Source of the DNA: Antedon mediterranea
Taxonomy: Eukaryota > Echinodermata > Crinoidea > Comatulida > Antedonidae
Length of the DNA stretch: 60,000 bases
Direction of reading: 5' to 3'
Assembly (NCBI RefSeq): GCF_964355755.1
Contig: NC_092672.1
Location: 27,216,501-27,276,500 of the forward strand
In this document: positions 12,398 to 24,316 of the stretch, piece by piece
Layout: each line of letters opens with the position of its first letter
Numbering within the stretch: position 1 is the stretch's first letter
The notes under the pieces: generated by a model
What the model was told of the DNA's origin: nothing
Databases searched by the model: none
What the model saw: the letters and a program-made list of their open reading frames with translations, nothing else
Made by a program: the position numbers and the translations under genes

Positions 12398-15300
12398 GTA
12401 AAGTTATTTCAACTATTAAAACTTGTCTTTTTCATAAAATTATTTAAAACCCTTCAACTAAATTTATTATTACACAAGATTGTTTTTATTTTATATTTTA
12501 ATCATATTATTATTTTTCTTGGGATATTAATATTTTTTTAATGTTTATAGAACGAGGTGGGTATGAACTTAACGATGGTAAAGAATCATGCTGTAATCGA
12601 CGACCAGGAGGTAAATATGAATTGATGTTAACGAATCTTTTTAAAATTGTTCATTTATCAATAATTAATTTTCAAAGTTTATCAGAATACTGAAGCAAAA
12701 AAAAAGATGTATTTTACCACCCGGCTTTTACAGCCAGTTTTACATTGATAAAAATAAACCAACCTGCAGTGTATGCATATAAAACTAGTCATATTATTAA
12801 ATTTTAATCTTCAGACCATCGCAATTAATAATATTACGGTTTTGTTTTGTTAGGAAATAGCAAGCGTGATGATAGTTCCAAACGTCTAAGAGAAGGTAAA
12901 AAAAGAAACACTACTAACCATTTAATAATCTGAATACTAATTTTAATTGACAGTAATCCAAGAAGTCAAATATTAACCTATATATTAGCACAGTATTATA
13001 TAGGATCTATGGGATCCTATAGGATCTCATAGAAACCAATTGACTGACTATAGAATCCAAACAATCCTAAAAAAAACATTTTTACTAGGTTTAACCTACA
13101 GTAGAATATTTTTGTATGGCTGTATAATTATTAAAACGTATTAAACATTAAAATATTTATATTATTTTTATAGGATCTTATAGAATCTTAACCTATTATG
13201 TAGAACATTTTAGCAGCTTAACCTAAAATAATTCTGTATAACTATTAAAACGTATTCAATCTATTACATTCCTATATATTGTTCACTTATTTGGTTTCTG
13301 TACACATTTTCCTGTAACACTTCGAGATGAAAACCATAGTATGTATACTTCTTATGACCCCTTTGACTTAAATTTTGATGCTTGTTGTCAAATGCCGAAA
13401 CACAGCAACCTCTTGTCTCGGTTACATTTGGATTCTGTAATAGTTTTAGAGATATTAGATCTCGCATTTTGACACATAAGTCATTTTAATGTACAGTAAC
13501 TTGTCAAAGACTGATAATTTGTTTTCAATTGGTATTGTTTTTGCTTCTTCATGTAAATTTAAAATCAAGAAACAACAAACTTCCCACTGCAATCAATTTA
13601 GTTTTAACAATAACACCCTTAGTTTCATTTTGTCTATTTTTTGCGTTATCATGGACTGCAAAAACCTATGTTAATTTAAGAAAAACATACGTAATTGCAT
13701 TTTTCATAATATTGCATAATAATGTTTTTTAAATTATTATTTATGTAATTTGTTGTGTCCTGTATTTCATTTACTTTTTCTTTTATCTTACAGAAAAAAT
13801 AGAGGTATATCTGCTAAGTAAACAAGAAACATTTCTGCAGAATGCAAAAACTTTTACACCAGCAACATGGCATAAATCATACCAAATCGATATTTCTGAA
13901 CTATTCACAGAGTTGGACCTACTCAAAGGAAATACAAAAACGAAGGAGAGTGATACAATGACATTAAAAGATGTGTTAACAACCATCAAATCCACACCTG
14001 CGTGCAAAGTCATTATAGATGGTGAAGGTGGTATAGGTAAAACGACACTATTAAGGTACATAGCATACAATGCGGCTACAGATAAATTATTTGATGTGTT
14101 TGAAGGTAAAATTGTCTTTTTGTTAAAACTAAGAGATTTAGAGAAAGGGAAGGGAATCTTAGATCTTATGGTAGATCAACTCAATATGGAAGAATTTGAC
14201 TTAGAAACAGATCTTGGAGAAGATTCAAAAGTAATAAAAAAATTCATATTAAAACATACTAACAAAATTGTGTTGTTGTTAGATGGATTAGATGAATTAA
14301 GATTTGAGAATAAAGATTTTATTCGTCTTTTCAAAAGGGAAAAATTAAAAAATAGTGTAGTGATACTGACCTCGCGAACAGAAAACATAGATGAATTCAT
14401 AAATGCTTGTGATGTACATGTAAGAGTAAATGGATTCCAAGAATGTAACATTGGAAAGTATATTGACAATCACTTTGTGCATTTTGAAAAACCTGACCTG
14501 GGAAAATCGCTTAGAAAAGAGCTTGGTATAATATATGATAACATGGCGGTACGGCCTACGTATATTATGCCTAATTGGTTTCATAAACATAAAGAATTGC
14601 GTTCAATGTGCAAAAATCCAATGTTACTTCTCACAATTTGTGTTATGTGGCAAGACAACCAAAATCTTCCTCTGGATAAATCTGATCTTTTTAAAGAAAT
14701 GTTTCGTGGTATTTTAAATCAGTTCATTAAAAAACAACAACAACACAATTTTATTTCTAAATTGAATGACGCTCCAATGGAGTATGTAAATGCTATGATT
14801 TGTTTAGGGAAATGCATGTACCATAGCTTAAAACAAAATCAACTTTCAATAAACAAAATAAATATTCCAGGTGACAAAAGTATGATTGATATGGCCTTGA
14901 AACTTGGTTTTGTTTATGAAGATGCACCAATTTCAATGTCTAGCTTTGAGGAGAATTATATGTCTCCACACAAGTTAATAGTTGAGTCATTGGTGGGATT
15001 TTATTTATACAAACTGTGTGAGAGTGAAGGTATGGAAAAAAAATGCAGCCACGTAAATCCATTACTTGCGCAATTGGATGAAAAAGAATGGAAAGAAATT
15101 CGAGAAAGTGAGTATTTAAAAAATACAAGAGAGTTTGCAATTGGGTTCCTTGGAGCTGATGCTGGTAAATTCTTAAATCATTGGATTACAAATGATTTGG
15201 CAGCATATCGATCTCTTGATAATTACTTGGGATTGGTGAAACAACATCATCTGGATAATGTTGAAAAAACATTGATTAATCACATAGCTAATACAACCTT

Positions 15301-17416
15301 AGAAATAAAAGAACATCTGAAAGAAATTTCAAATTCATTAGGAATGTTTATTAAACATATAAGCAAAGATGACAAAGTTGATGAACATTTTATAGATATT
15401 TTGAGAAAATTTCATAAAAATAATTGTTCCTACCGTTTTACTGTAGATTTACGGAGTTATTTAAATGCAATATCACCTGATTTTAAAAGAATGGCTCTTA
15501 CACACATATTATGTATTTCAACGTTTCATCAAGGTGACGTTGAACTTGACATGCATGATTGTAATCTATCAGGTGCTGCAATGAATGCTATGAGTAGAGA
15601 GTGTTCTAATAATGGAGTTCAGTTGATATTTAATTACTTCAATATCAGTGGCAATAATCTTAATGACATTGATGGTACTTTACTGGGTTCTTTATTGTGT
15701 ATGATGACCAGACTGCGTAGCATTGACGTGCATGATTGTAATCTATCAGGTGCTGTAATGAATGCTATGAGTAGAGAGTGTTCTAATAATGGAGTTATGT
15801 TAAACTTAATCCGATTCGATGTCAGTGGTAATAATCTTAGTGACATTGATGGTGCTTTACTGGGTTCTTTATTGAGTATAATGGATAGGCAAGGTACATT
15901 TGACATGCATGATTGTAATCTATCAGGTGCTGCAATAAATACTATGATGATTGAGATTTCTAATAAAGGTGATAAGTTGAAATTAACTTCCTTTAATATC
16001 AGTGGTAATAACCTTAGTGACATTGATGGTACTTTACTGGGCTCTTTTGTAAGTACGAAGACTTGGGAGTGGCACACACTTGATATGCATAATTGTAATC
16101 TATCAGGTGCTGTAATAAATAATATGAGTAGAGAGTTTTCTAATAGAGGACATCAGTTGAAATTAAATCACTTCAACGTCAGTGGTAATAATCTAAGTGA
16201 TATAGATGGTACTTTACTGGGTTCTTTATTGAGAAATATAACTTGGGGTACACTTGACATGCATAATTGTAATCTATCAGGTGTTGTAATGAATACTATG
16301 AGCAGAGAGGTTTATAATAAAGGAGTTCAGTTGGATTTAGATCACTTCAATATAAGTGGTAATAATCTTAGTGACCTTGATGGTGCTTTACTGGGTTCTT
16401 TATTGGGTATGATGATTGATCAAGGTTATTCTGATGATGTGCAGCTTACACTTGACGTGCATGATTGTAATCTATCAGGTGATGTAATGAATGCTATGAG
16501 TAGATATTTTATAAAGAATGAAGTTATGTTGGAATTAGATCACTTCAATATCAGTGGTAATAATCTTAGTGATATTGATGGTACTTTACTGGGTACTGTA
16601 TTGCATGATTGTAAACTATCAGGTGCTGTAATGAATACTATGAGTAAAGAGTTTTCTTATTATAGAGTTATGGAATTCATTTGCTTCGATGTCAGTGGTA
16701 ATAATTTAAGTAGCATTGATGGTACTTTACTAAGTTCTTTATTGGAAAACATAACTTATAATAGTACACTTGACATGCATGACTGTAATCTATCAGGTGC
16801 TGCAATGAATGCCATGAGTAGAGAGCTTTCTAATGCATGTTCTGAGTTGAGATTAATTCACGTCAATATCAGTGGTAATAATCTTAGTGACATTGATGGT
16901 ACTTTAATGGGTTCTTTATTACTTAACATGCCTTGGTTGCGTACACTAGATATGCATGATTGTAATCTATCAGGTGCTGTAATGAATGCTATGAGTAGAA
17001 AGGTTTATAATGAAAGATATACGTTAAACTTAATTCGCTTCGATGTCAGTGGTAATAATCTTAGTGATATTGATGGTGCTTTACTTGGTTATTATTTGAA
17101 TAATATGATTACTTGTGATTATGACGGAGATGAAGATTACACGCTTACACTTGAAATGCAAAATTGTAATCTGTTAGGTAATGTAATAAATGCTATGGTT
17201 AGAGAGTTTTCTGCTAAAGGAGTTATATTTGGTTTACATATGCTTAATATCAGTGGTAATAATCTTAGTGATATTGATGGTGCTTTACTGCGTTCCTTAC
17301 TAATTATGACACCTACACTGATGAGGCTTAAGATGCATGATTGTTGTTTATCAGATGATGTGATTAATGCTGTATCGAGAGAGTGTTCAAAAGCAGGAGT
17401 AAATTTTTTGGCATAA
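11878..17416 (+). CDS. DED-NACHT-LRR receptor (NLR-like), 4 coding exons
   Basis: Proposed exons are 11878-12397, 12551-12610, 12854-12895 and 13794-17416. All introns are GT-AG and phase 1, and the joined frame is open for 1414 codons. The start ATG follows an in-frame TAA and a likely 5'UTR acceptor at 11859. Residues about 25-95 resemble a death effector domain (LKFILFDHIPIGDL and the downstream LLLEISKL helix match the caspase-8/FADD DED pattern). The NACHT domain has Walker A GEGGIGKTT (aa 284-292) and Walker B LLLDGLDEL (368-376). The C-terminal 620 residues are 11 LRR units. By family knowledge such proteins are cytosolic pattern sensors that oligomerise through NACHT and recruit death-fold partners. 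Residues 110-170, after the DED, are not recognised. The ligand is unknown. Domain calls are firm; exact exon ends are inferred without transcripts. Confidence 0.85.
12551..12610 (+). CDS. Gene A exon 2: short linker
   Basis: Acceptor TTTATAG at 12550 and donor GTAAAT at 12611 bound a 60-base exon. It adds 20 codons of polar, Gly/Arg-rich linker between the DED and NACHT. It is phase 1 on both sides, so it could be skipped without a frameshift. Confidence 0.65.
12854..12895 (+). CDS. Gene A exon 3: short linker
   Basis: Acceptor TTTTGTTAG at 12853 and donor GTAAAA at 12896 bound a 42-base symmetric phase-1 exon. It encodes a basic, Ser-rich linker. Like exon 2 it is frame-neutral, so alternative linker lengths are possible. 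Confidence 0.6.
13794..17416 (+). CDS. Gene A exon 4: NACHT plus LRR array, terminal coding exon
   Basis: A strong pyrimidine tract and CAG acceptor end at 13793. The exon stays open to a TAA at 17414-17416. Walker A lies near 14021-14047 and Walker B near 14274-14300. A winged-helix and superhelix-like region follows. The LRR array then starts near 15540. Having the NACHT and all LRRs in one large exon is common in invertebrate NLR expansions. Confidence 0.85.
15544..17416 (+). repeat. Homogenised LRR coding array, 11 units
   Basis: Eleven units of about 150-185 bp each encode DMHDCNLSGAVMNAM followed about 20 residues later by NISGNNLSDIDGTLLGSLL. This is a two-helix ribonuclease-inhibitor-type LRR pair. 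Units are nearly identical in DNA at these cores and vary mainly in the residues between them. Unit 7 (near 16600) lacks about ten residues before its HDCKLSG core. The last two units (17140-17400) are the most diverged. Confidence 0.9.
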
Positions 17417-17553
17417 ATACACACAATATCAGTGGCAAAAGGATGTGACAGACATTGTAATCTACTGGGTTAGTTGATTAATCCTCTCCAACTCAATCGT
17501 TCTGCCATAACAATTCTAAGTTGTGTGGACGACAACAACCCATTAAAACAAGA

Positions 17554-17559
17554 AATAAA
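17554..17559 (+). promoter_or_regulatory. Candidate polyadenylation signal of gene A
   Basis: AATAAA lies 138 bases after the gene A stop codon in a short AT-rich 3'UTR. It is the first canonical hexamer downstream. No transcript evidence is available. Confidence 0.5.
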
Positions 17560-18768
17560 AGATAAAAATTACTGTAAGCCAAAAAAATTAAAGTCCGCCA
17601 TAGACGATCTAGTCGAATGAGTCCCTCATTGGAATGACTGCAGTTTTACATGCGTTTCACTGGAGAACCACTATATGTACAGTAATCATTATCTTGATAT
17701 TATTTGTAATTTATCAGGGCTTTGTTCCAATATCTTTTATTTCAAAAGCAATAATGTGAAATTGGACCTATAACGTAGAATAACAATTCCTATTATGCTA
17801 GTGATTATTCCTCATTTGTCCATGAAGTTAACCAGAGTTTTAATACAGAGTTTTAGTGGAGAAACACTGTATATATTGTCTTCATACAGAATTTATCATT
17901 TATGCGTAATTTATCAGGGCATTGTGTCTCACTATCATTTTATTTTAAAATCAAATTACATTTAAACGAATTTGACTAGATTTACTATTTGATATAATTC
18001 TTCCCAATGTGTTATTGGAATTTATATAACACCTATATAAATTCCTGTCATTTGATTGGACGAATGTGGGTCACATGGCGTGCAATAGTACGCACTATTC
18101 AACGATCGTTAAATAGTACTTTTTGAAACATTTTTGTGTACGAAAAAAAAAACGTCTCGCGGATGAAAAAAAATCTAGTACACAAATTATCCTATATGAT
18201 ATGGCTATGTACTGTGAAATACAACAGCGCCACCTGTCGTCTGGTCTCAGTTTCATTTGTAAACACCACCGCGAGATATGCAACAGCAGCAGATATTTGT
18301 GTACGATTTGGACATTATGTACTAATTTCATTCAAAAAGGCATTTAAATTAGCTTTAGATCGTTTTTAGGATTTTGATTAATTAATGGGGACATCCCTAC
18401 AAGACGTGGAATTGTTGGAAAAACCATAATTAGCTTAGATAAGTTCCAATTGTCTGTCGAAGTTTTGCCTTTCAGCCAAGCTAGTACTAGGCTACTAGAC
18501 CTAGCCTAGGCCATGCTAGTATTTAGGCTAGGCCTAGCCTAGGCGTTTTAGCCTTGCTAGGCCTAGGATTGTTTGGTCGTTTGTTGACATAATTAACACA
18601 AAAGTAGGTGTGTTTACGAAATCCATATAAATATAACATTTAATATAACATTATTAAAAACCAAATGTTACTGTTTTTAATCAATGTGTGTGAATGAAAT
18701 GTAGTAAGCTTTGGCTAGGGTAGGGCTACCTTTTATTTGATTCAAATAACTAGAATTTATTTAGATGT
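17560..18768. other. Non-coding stretch downstream of gene A
   Basis: It contains two diverged TTTATCAGGGC-containing repeats (17710 and 17920) and an AGGCCTAG block at 18480-18565. Overlapping ORFs at 18095-18369 on both strands have no domain. Confidence 0.5.
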
Positions 18769-18946
18769 TATATAAAACAAATAATGAATGTTTTGTATTC
18801 GTGTAATGGTACAAATAATGGCACTTGGTGAATGATGAAAGTTTATATCAACTCGGCTTTGCCTCGTTGATATAACCTTTCATCATTCACCTCGTGCCAT
18901 TATTTGTACCATTACACTCATAAACATTCATTATTTGTATAATAAC
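18769..18946. mobile_element. Foldback MITE, about 178 bp
   Basis: It is a near-perfect hairpin: AATAATGAATGTTTTG... and GTAATGGTACAAATAATGG on the left are complemented on the right, with a short TCGGCTTTGCCTC loop. A diverged relative lies at 54170-54322. Confidence 0.75.
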
Positions 18947-19194
18947 TCATAATGTTATAAAATAGTGGTCGGACTATATAATGTAAACACACTAATTCCT
19001 GAAAAAAAACTTTGTCTTTGAACAAGAAAAGTATCGCACTAATGGTATTTTATAATTTTTTATCTTTAATATTTTGTGTACAAAGTAAGTTTCGAGTAAG
19101 AAAAACAATTAACTGTTTCTTGCATATTATTGCATTTATTATTCGTTTACATATAGATCTGTATTAGTAGTATATAAATAGTATAGTATTGGAA

Positions 19195-19445
19195 TCATTT
19201 TGCATTTACTTTCGATGCTTACTTGGATTAGAAAACTGAAAGTATTAAACTAATATTTCAACAGAAGAACTAATTAAAGTTATTTTTATTTTAAAATAAT
19301 CTGTTAGTATAACACATGTTAATTATTGACTGCTAGTAAACTATTAGTCTATAATGTGAACAACACATTTTAAGAGTAGTAAGGTATGAATGGTATTTAA
19401 AATATATTTAAGGTTTCAAGGCCGACCATATAAAATTGATTTACG
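19195..19445. repeat. Direct repeat of the region around the MITE (empty-site copy)
   Basis: CTTACTTGGATTAGAAAACTG and the following AGTATTAAACTAATATTTC match the sequence split by the MITE (19460-19492 plus 20198-20235). This local duplication records the pre-insertion state. Confidence 0.65.
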
Positions 19446-19492
19446 AGTTTTGACTCAAGATGTTTACTTGGATTAGAACACTGACAGTATTA

Positions 19493-20197
19493 GGGCCTGT
19501 TCGTAGGGGTTGAAAATACCAGCTTATTCCCGATTTCCGTTCGCGTGGCCCAATTAACTTTTGCCTCAGGCTACAAAAAATTCGAGGTAAAATGTTCACC
19601 AAATTTGCAGGTTATTTCAGCGATAATCCAATTATACTCGGCCTTCGAGGATAATAAATCTCCGATAGAGGCAATGTGTCAAATTTTGACAAACGTTTGC
19701 TGCCTAGGCCAGTCATTTCTCCTACGAAGCTCTTCCATACACGCTTCGAGAGCGATCGTGAGCTGGTGCTGTCCTTGTTGGTGTAGACCGTTTAGGAATA
19801 CACCCCGTTTAGTAGTAGGCCTAGCTGGTCGGTGGTGTTTCCGTCAAATTCTTCGCCAATGAGTAAAATAATGGTCGTCAGGAGAAGGCATATTTCGGCA
19901 GGATTATCGGCGTTAAGAGGCATAAGGTTTGTCGCAAGGATAAGCAGTGTAAAAGGTAGCAAGTAATTGTTATTGTAAAGAAAGATCGCGAGTAAAAAAT
20001 ATACAACACGAAACTAGCGTGCGAAAATGGGGTCGTAGGTTGTAAAGACAACTGACCTTAAAACGTAATTTCCGGTTTGTGATTCGTCGATTAAGCATTT
20101 AAGCGGTTAAATATTTCAAGTACGAACAACGCTCAATTTATAACCCGAGGCATGGGTGAAATTAAGCGCTTATTTTAACCACCGTACGAACACGACC
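19493..20197. mobile_element. PIF/Harbinger-like MITE with TTA target duplication
   Basis: Imperfect terminal inverted repeats start GGGCCTGTTCGTAGGGG on the left and GGTCGTGTTCGTACGG on the right complement. TTA flanks both ends (19490-19492 and 20198-20200). GG(G/T)C-rich ends with a 3-bp TTA duplication are typical of PIF/Harbinger and Tourist-like elements. A related repeat at 19215-19275 preserves the uninterrupted target. Confidence 0.7.
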
Positions 20198-20391
20198 TTA
20201 GACTAATATTAATATTTGAACAGAAGAACTTTCAGAATAGTAAAGTTTATTTTTGGAAATAAATAAACTATTAGTTTAACATATTTTAAGTAATGGATTA
20301 CACTATTAATCTGAAATAAAAGTAGTAAACTATTAGTCTATAAATATTTTACAATGAACTTTCAGAGTAGTAAAGGAGTACTGTAATGGTA

Positions 20392-21592
20392 TCTATATAT
20401 AAATTTACGTAAGGGCAAAATTCGGTAAATCGCGCCTTACTTTTAGAATTTTTACTCGATGGTATGTAAAGTTGGTTCGTACTTTCGGTACTGATTTTAA
20501 CCACCTGATGTAACCCTGTTTACTAATTAAATTAAGTTAGATAATTAGTTATTGACGATTAAAACAAATTTAGGTTCAACGATTTGCCCCAGATAGGGGT
20601 GTTTTCCGATCGTGGTATACACTGTCTAATGGATGTCCATCTTGAAAAATACCCGCCACAAAAATGCGAGGAAGCTTCGCATTTTCCTATCTCCTCCTAC
20701 GATAATTGTTTTTAATAGCTGAAAACCGGCTGAACAGCTCGAGTACAGTATCATAATGTTGAAGACAGGCCGATTTTCTTTAAAAAATACTATTTTGATA
20801 GATTTAATATACGTTTATACAAATGTATTGATTTGCGATGAATGGAACATTCCAATCTCTGTGTCGTTCCACAAGTGTCTATTCCCTCAGGCGTCGTTAA
20901 GGAAAGTACTGTATACTCATAACAGAAATTCGATCCATTTTGTTTTCAATCTGTGCTGCAGAGGTTGGATATAATTTTTTTTAAACGGATAATGAGCTAG
21001 CGTTTTCACTCGCCGTAATTTAATATTTATTACTGATTAAATCGAATTTATGATTTGCCCCGAATAGAGGTGGTTTTCACAAATTATTTAACATTATATA
21101 TAAACATACGTCGTAGTGTATCGTTACATGTACTGTACTATTTCAATCGACTACGACGGTGATAGTTTCAACAAAGTATTACATCGCAATGTTTTACTGT
21201 GTTTAGTGGTATATTATTTGTAAAACATGTTAATTAATATTTTACAAAATAAAAAATATATTTAAAAATTGTTCCTCTTTGCACCCATCCTCATCCCCAT
21301 TCCTCAACCATAATGTTACATACAAAACACAAATTAAGTTTGTTTAAATTTGACTTAAACAATTGGTCTCATTTAGTTTCTCTTTCGGAAGTAATTCCCA
21401 GTGTGCTAATTTTAGTTGAGTACATAAATCACAGTGTCTATTTAATCGTTCCTGTAAACGACATATATTATTGTCCTGCATTATTGTACATTTGAAATCG
21501 CCAGTTTTTGAACGCTGACATTACTGTGTATTCGAGAACCATCTGTGGGCACGACCTAGATGGTACGCGAGCGAAGCGAGCGTACCATCTAG
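20392..21592 (+). mobile_element. Non-autonomous Helitron-like element, copy 2
   Basis: It starts TCTATATATAAATTTACG after A20391 and ends ...CCATCTAG before T21593, with the same terminal GGTACGC...GCGTACC hairpin as copy 1. Homology to copy 1 covers the full length with indels; flanking sequences differ, so these are separate insertions. Small ORFs inside (such as 20756-20974) are not conserved as protein. Confidence 0.55.
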
Positions 21593-23456
21593 TTTAATAA
21601 ATAAACCGTAAGTTTAACTTGTCAATTATTGACTTCAGTAATATACTAGTAAACCATTATTACTAGCAAAACATTGATTCAAAGCATTGACGTAATAATA
21701 ATGAACATATAACATTGCGTGTGACAACCGATAACGTAAACGCGATGCTGTAAACGTTGTACGTTCGTCACAATATGGAGAATGGTTACAACATTTATGA
21801 TTCAATTTCTCGTAAGAAGGGGGATGCGAAATTGATAGAATAGTTTCCTTATCTTACGTCGCTGCGTTGTTTCTAGTGGGAACCAAGCTTAAGGAAATAT
21901 AAATGTACCTATTTTTGAATAATTTGAATTGAACTGATGTAGAATTACACCAGTGTGTTTACATTATTTTGCTTCGTTTTATGACTTTGTTCTATTTTCT
22001 TCTAGTTCTGAATAAATGAAAGGGACAAAATTATTTATGCTGACTGTTAATTGTACTTATTTCAAAGATTTGTGTAATTAAATGTATTTGTATTTAGTGT
22101 CCCAATAATATATTGACTTTAATAATGAGAATGGTAATTTCTTCGATTTGGCGACTCCTAATGCAACATTGTTAAACCTTGGTTGTTGGGTTATTATTGT
22201 TTATTTACAGTAATTCAATTTTAAACATTTTCAATCGTCCCTCTTCACAATTGTATGTTAAAATATGCAAATTATTTGATATGCGTCTCGAAAAAGCTGT
22301 AACGGATCGAAAGTTTTATGTCCAATTTCTGTCTTTTCACGAATCTATAACGTCGCTTATCTTGCCACATCTTATTTTCAATATGGAAACGTTGTATGGG
22401 GAATTAATGTGTTGTTACCTCTCCTGTGGTGGACACTTTAATGTGCGCTAGACGACACGTGATTTTAAACCGTCGTCAGGATAAAACAAAGGGAATTTCC
22501 CCCTTGCCACGCATGAGAATTTTCTTTCATCAGCTGACCGGCTACGGACGACTGCTATTATTATGTATGTAAATATATTTATCTTATTCAAATTTGTTTA
22601 TGTCTTCCTTGTCTGGTCTGTGTGTAAATCTAATGATAGGTAGGCCTACCCCGTCAAGCACCCGCTTCTTGGTACCTATTGTAATTGTGAATTGTATAAA
22701 AATATAATGGTCAAATAGAACATGATGAACCGATATTTTATTCTTTATACTGATATTTGTGCATGTTTTCTATGAGACAATTATATATTATACACATTAC
22801 TGTGATTGACATAAATAGGCCTAAATAAAGTGTTGGAAAAAATTTTGTTATTTGATCGTGTTGTAACTGTAGGCCTACAGTATTACATTTTGTACCGACA
22901 TTATTCTATTGCTTCCGATTTGTTTTCGTGTTTTCTTGGGAGACAATAGGCCTATACTTCATGTGATTGGCACGCATTTGAAGATAAATATAATTACATG
23001 TTGCAAAATTATAATTTGATCGATAACGTAACAAGATCATATAGTTGTGAATGGCAAGACTATTTTTGACTTTAGGAAATGTGATAATTTGTAAAATCAT
23101 GAGGACTTATCTCCTCCAGGTAAATTCATGTGACCTACTTTAAATATCTTAAAGTATTGATGAAAACTATAAAAAGTACTACATTTTGCAATTCTTACAA
23201 AATAAAATAAATACAAACTCTTTGATATGTTGTTGTGTAATCCATATAGCTCTGTCGATGCCTGAATTCCTTGACTATTTGAAATTATAATTTAGACTCG
23301 CGCTCTGTCTGGCCCATAAAATAAAAACGCATACAGTACTAACTAGGCCAATTAAAAATATAATATTGTCCCCCTGTTTTGTTGAATATTTCAAAGAGTT
23401 ATTGGGGAAAAAATGTAATTTAAAGCCAAAAAACTGTCTGTCAGACAATGGGACTT
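21593..23456. other. Non-coding intergenic stretch
   Basis: The GTGGGAACCAAGCTT MITE end lies at 21871. ORF 22179-22451 has no recognisable domain. No gene called. Confidence 0.5.
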
Positions 23457-23664
23457 ACTCTTAACCGGGTTGTTTTTATTTAGGCTTTTAATAGGCCTAT
23501 AAAAAGTGAAATAATTCTAATAGTAATTTTTTGGGTTTTTTTCTACTGAAGTTTTAGTAACGTTATTAACTTCTGTAGAAAAAAAAAACACAAATTTATT
23601 ATTATAATTATTTCATTTTTTATAGGCTTATGAAAGGCCTAAATAAAAAAACCCGGTTAAGAGT
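23457..23664. mobile_element. Hairpin MITE, 208 bp
   Basis: ACTCTTAACCGGGTT at the left end is complemented by AACCCGGTTAAGAGT at the right. The arms also share TATTTAGGC...TTATAGG, AATAATT and TCTAC blocks, leaving a small central loop. Confidence 0.75.
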
Positions 23665-24225
23665 CTTCGGAGGACAACACATCTCTAACCAAATTAATTA
23701 TAGAAATAATTTATATTTATATTTTTACTCGACTTCAACTTACCCAATTCATGAAATTGGTGTCTCTAGTAATAGTACTATAGTGGGACTATAGTACTAG
23801 TGGAAATGACTGATAATATCGCCGGACCGCATGTAAAATACGAATCAATTATGATGATGATGATAATTGCAAAAAAATCTGGCATAATTTGTACACAATC
23901 TAGCATAATTTGGACGAAAACCCGAAGACCTGCAATTTTAATTCTTAATTTTAGCCTTAATTGTGTCTGGCATAATGGCATATTTTTGTGCTGCCACCTA
24001 GCATAATTTCATTTCGATTTCTGGCCACACTGTGACGTAATCTAGACTGTGTTGTTTGTGTGTGTGTATCAAAACAAAGTGATTTGTAAGTAAAAATAAC
24101 ATTACTTAAAGAATTAAAAAATGACACTTTAAAGATTTCGGAAGGTCAGAAGCACCGTAATTGATATTAATAATTCCGAAAGTAGGCCCAGCTTACCTAG
24201 TAGTAGGCCCACCCTACTAACTAGC

Positions 24226-24290
24226 CTAGTTACGGTTTACTAGGCCTAGCCTAGGCCTAGGCCTAGGCCTAGGCCCCCTCCCTAGCCAGG
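24226..24290. repeat. AGGCCT-type low-complexity block
   Basis: CCTAGGCCTAGGCCTAGGCC palindromic hexamer repeats. Shorter blocks occur at 18480-18565, 26220-26245, 26425-26450 and 10985-11000. Confidence 0.7.
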
Positions 24291-24316
24291 AGGCCTAGAC
24301 CTAAGCCCGAGTGTTA

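Noticed and set aside
15634-16077. 147-codon minus-strand ORF within the LRR array
   Set aside because: Antisense shadow of the LRR repeats.
22179-22451. 90-codon plus-strand ORF
   Set aside because: No domain, no splice context, intergenic AT-rich composition.
23769-23799. Short perfect hairpin (TAGTACTATAGT and complement) as a regulatory RNA
   Set aside because: Short AT-rich palindromes are common here; no precursor-like structure or conservation evidence.
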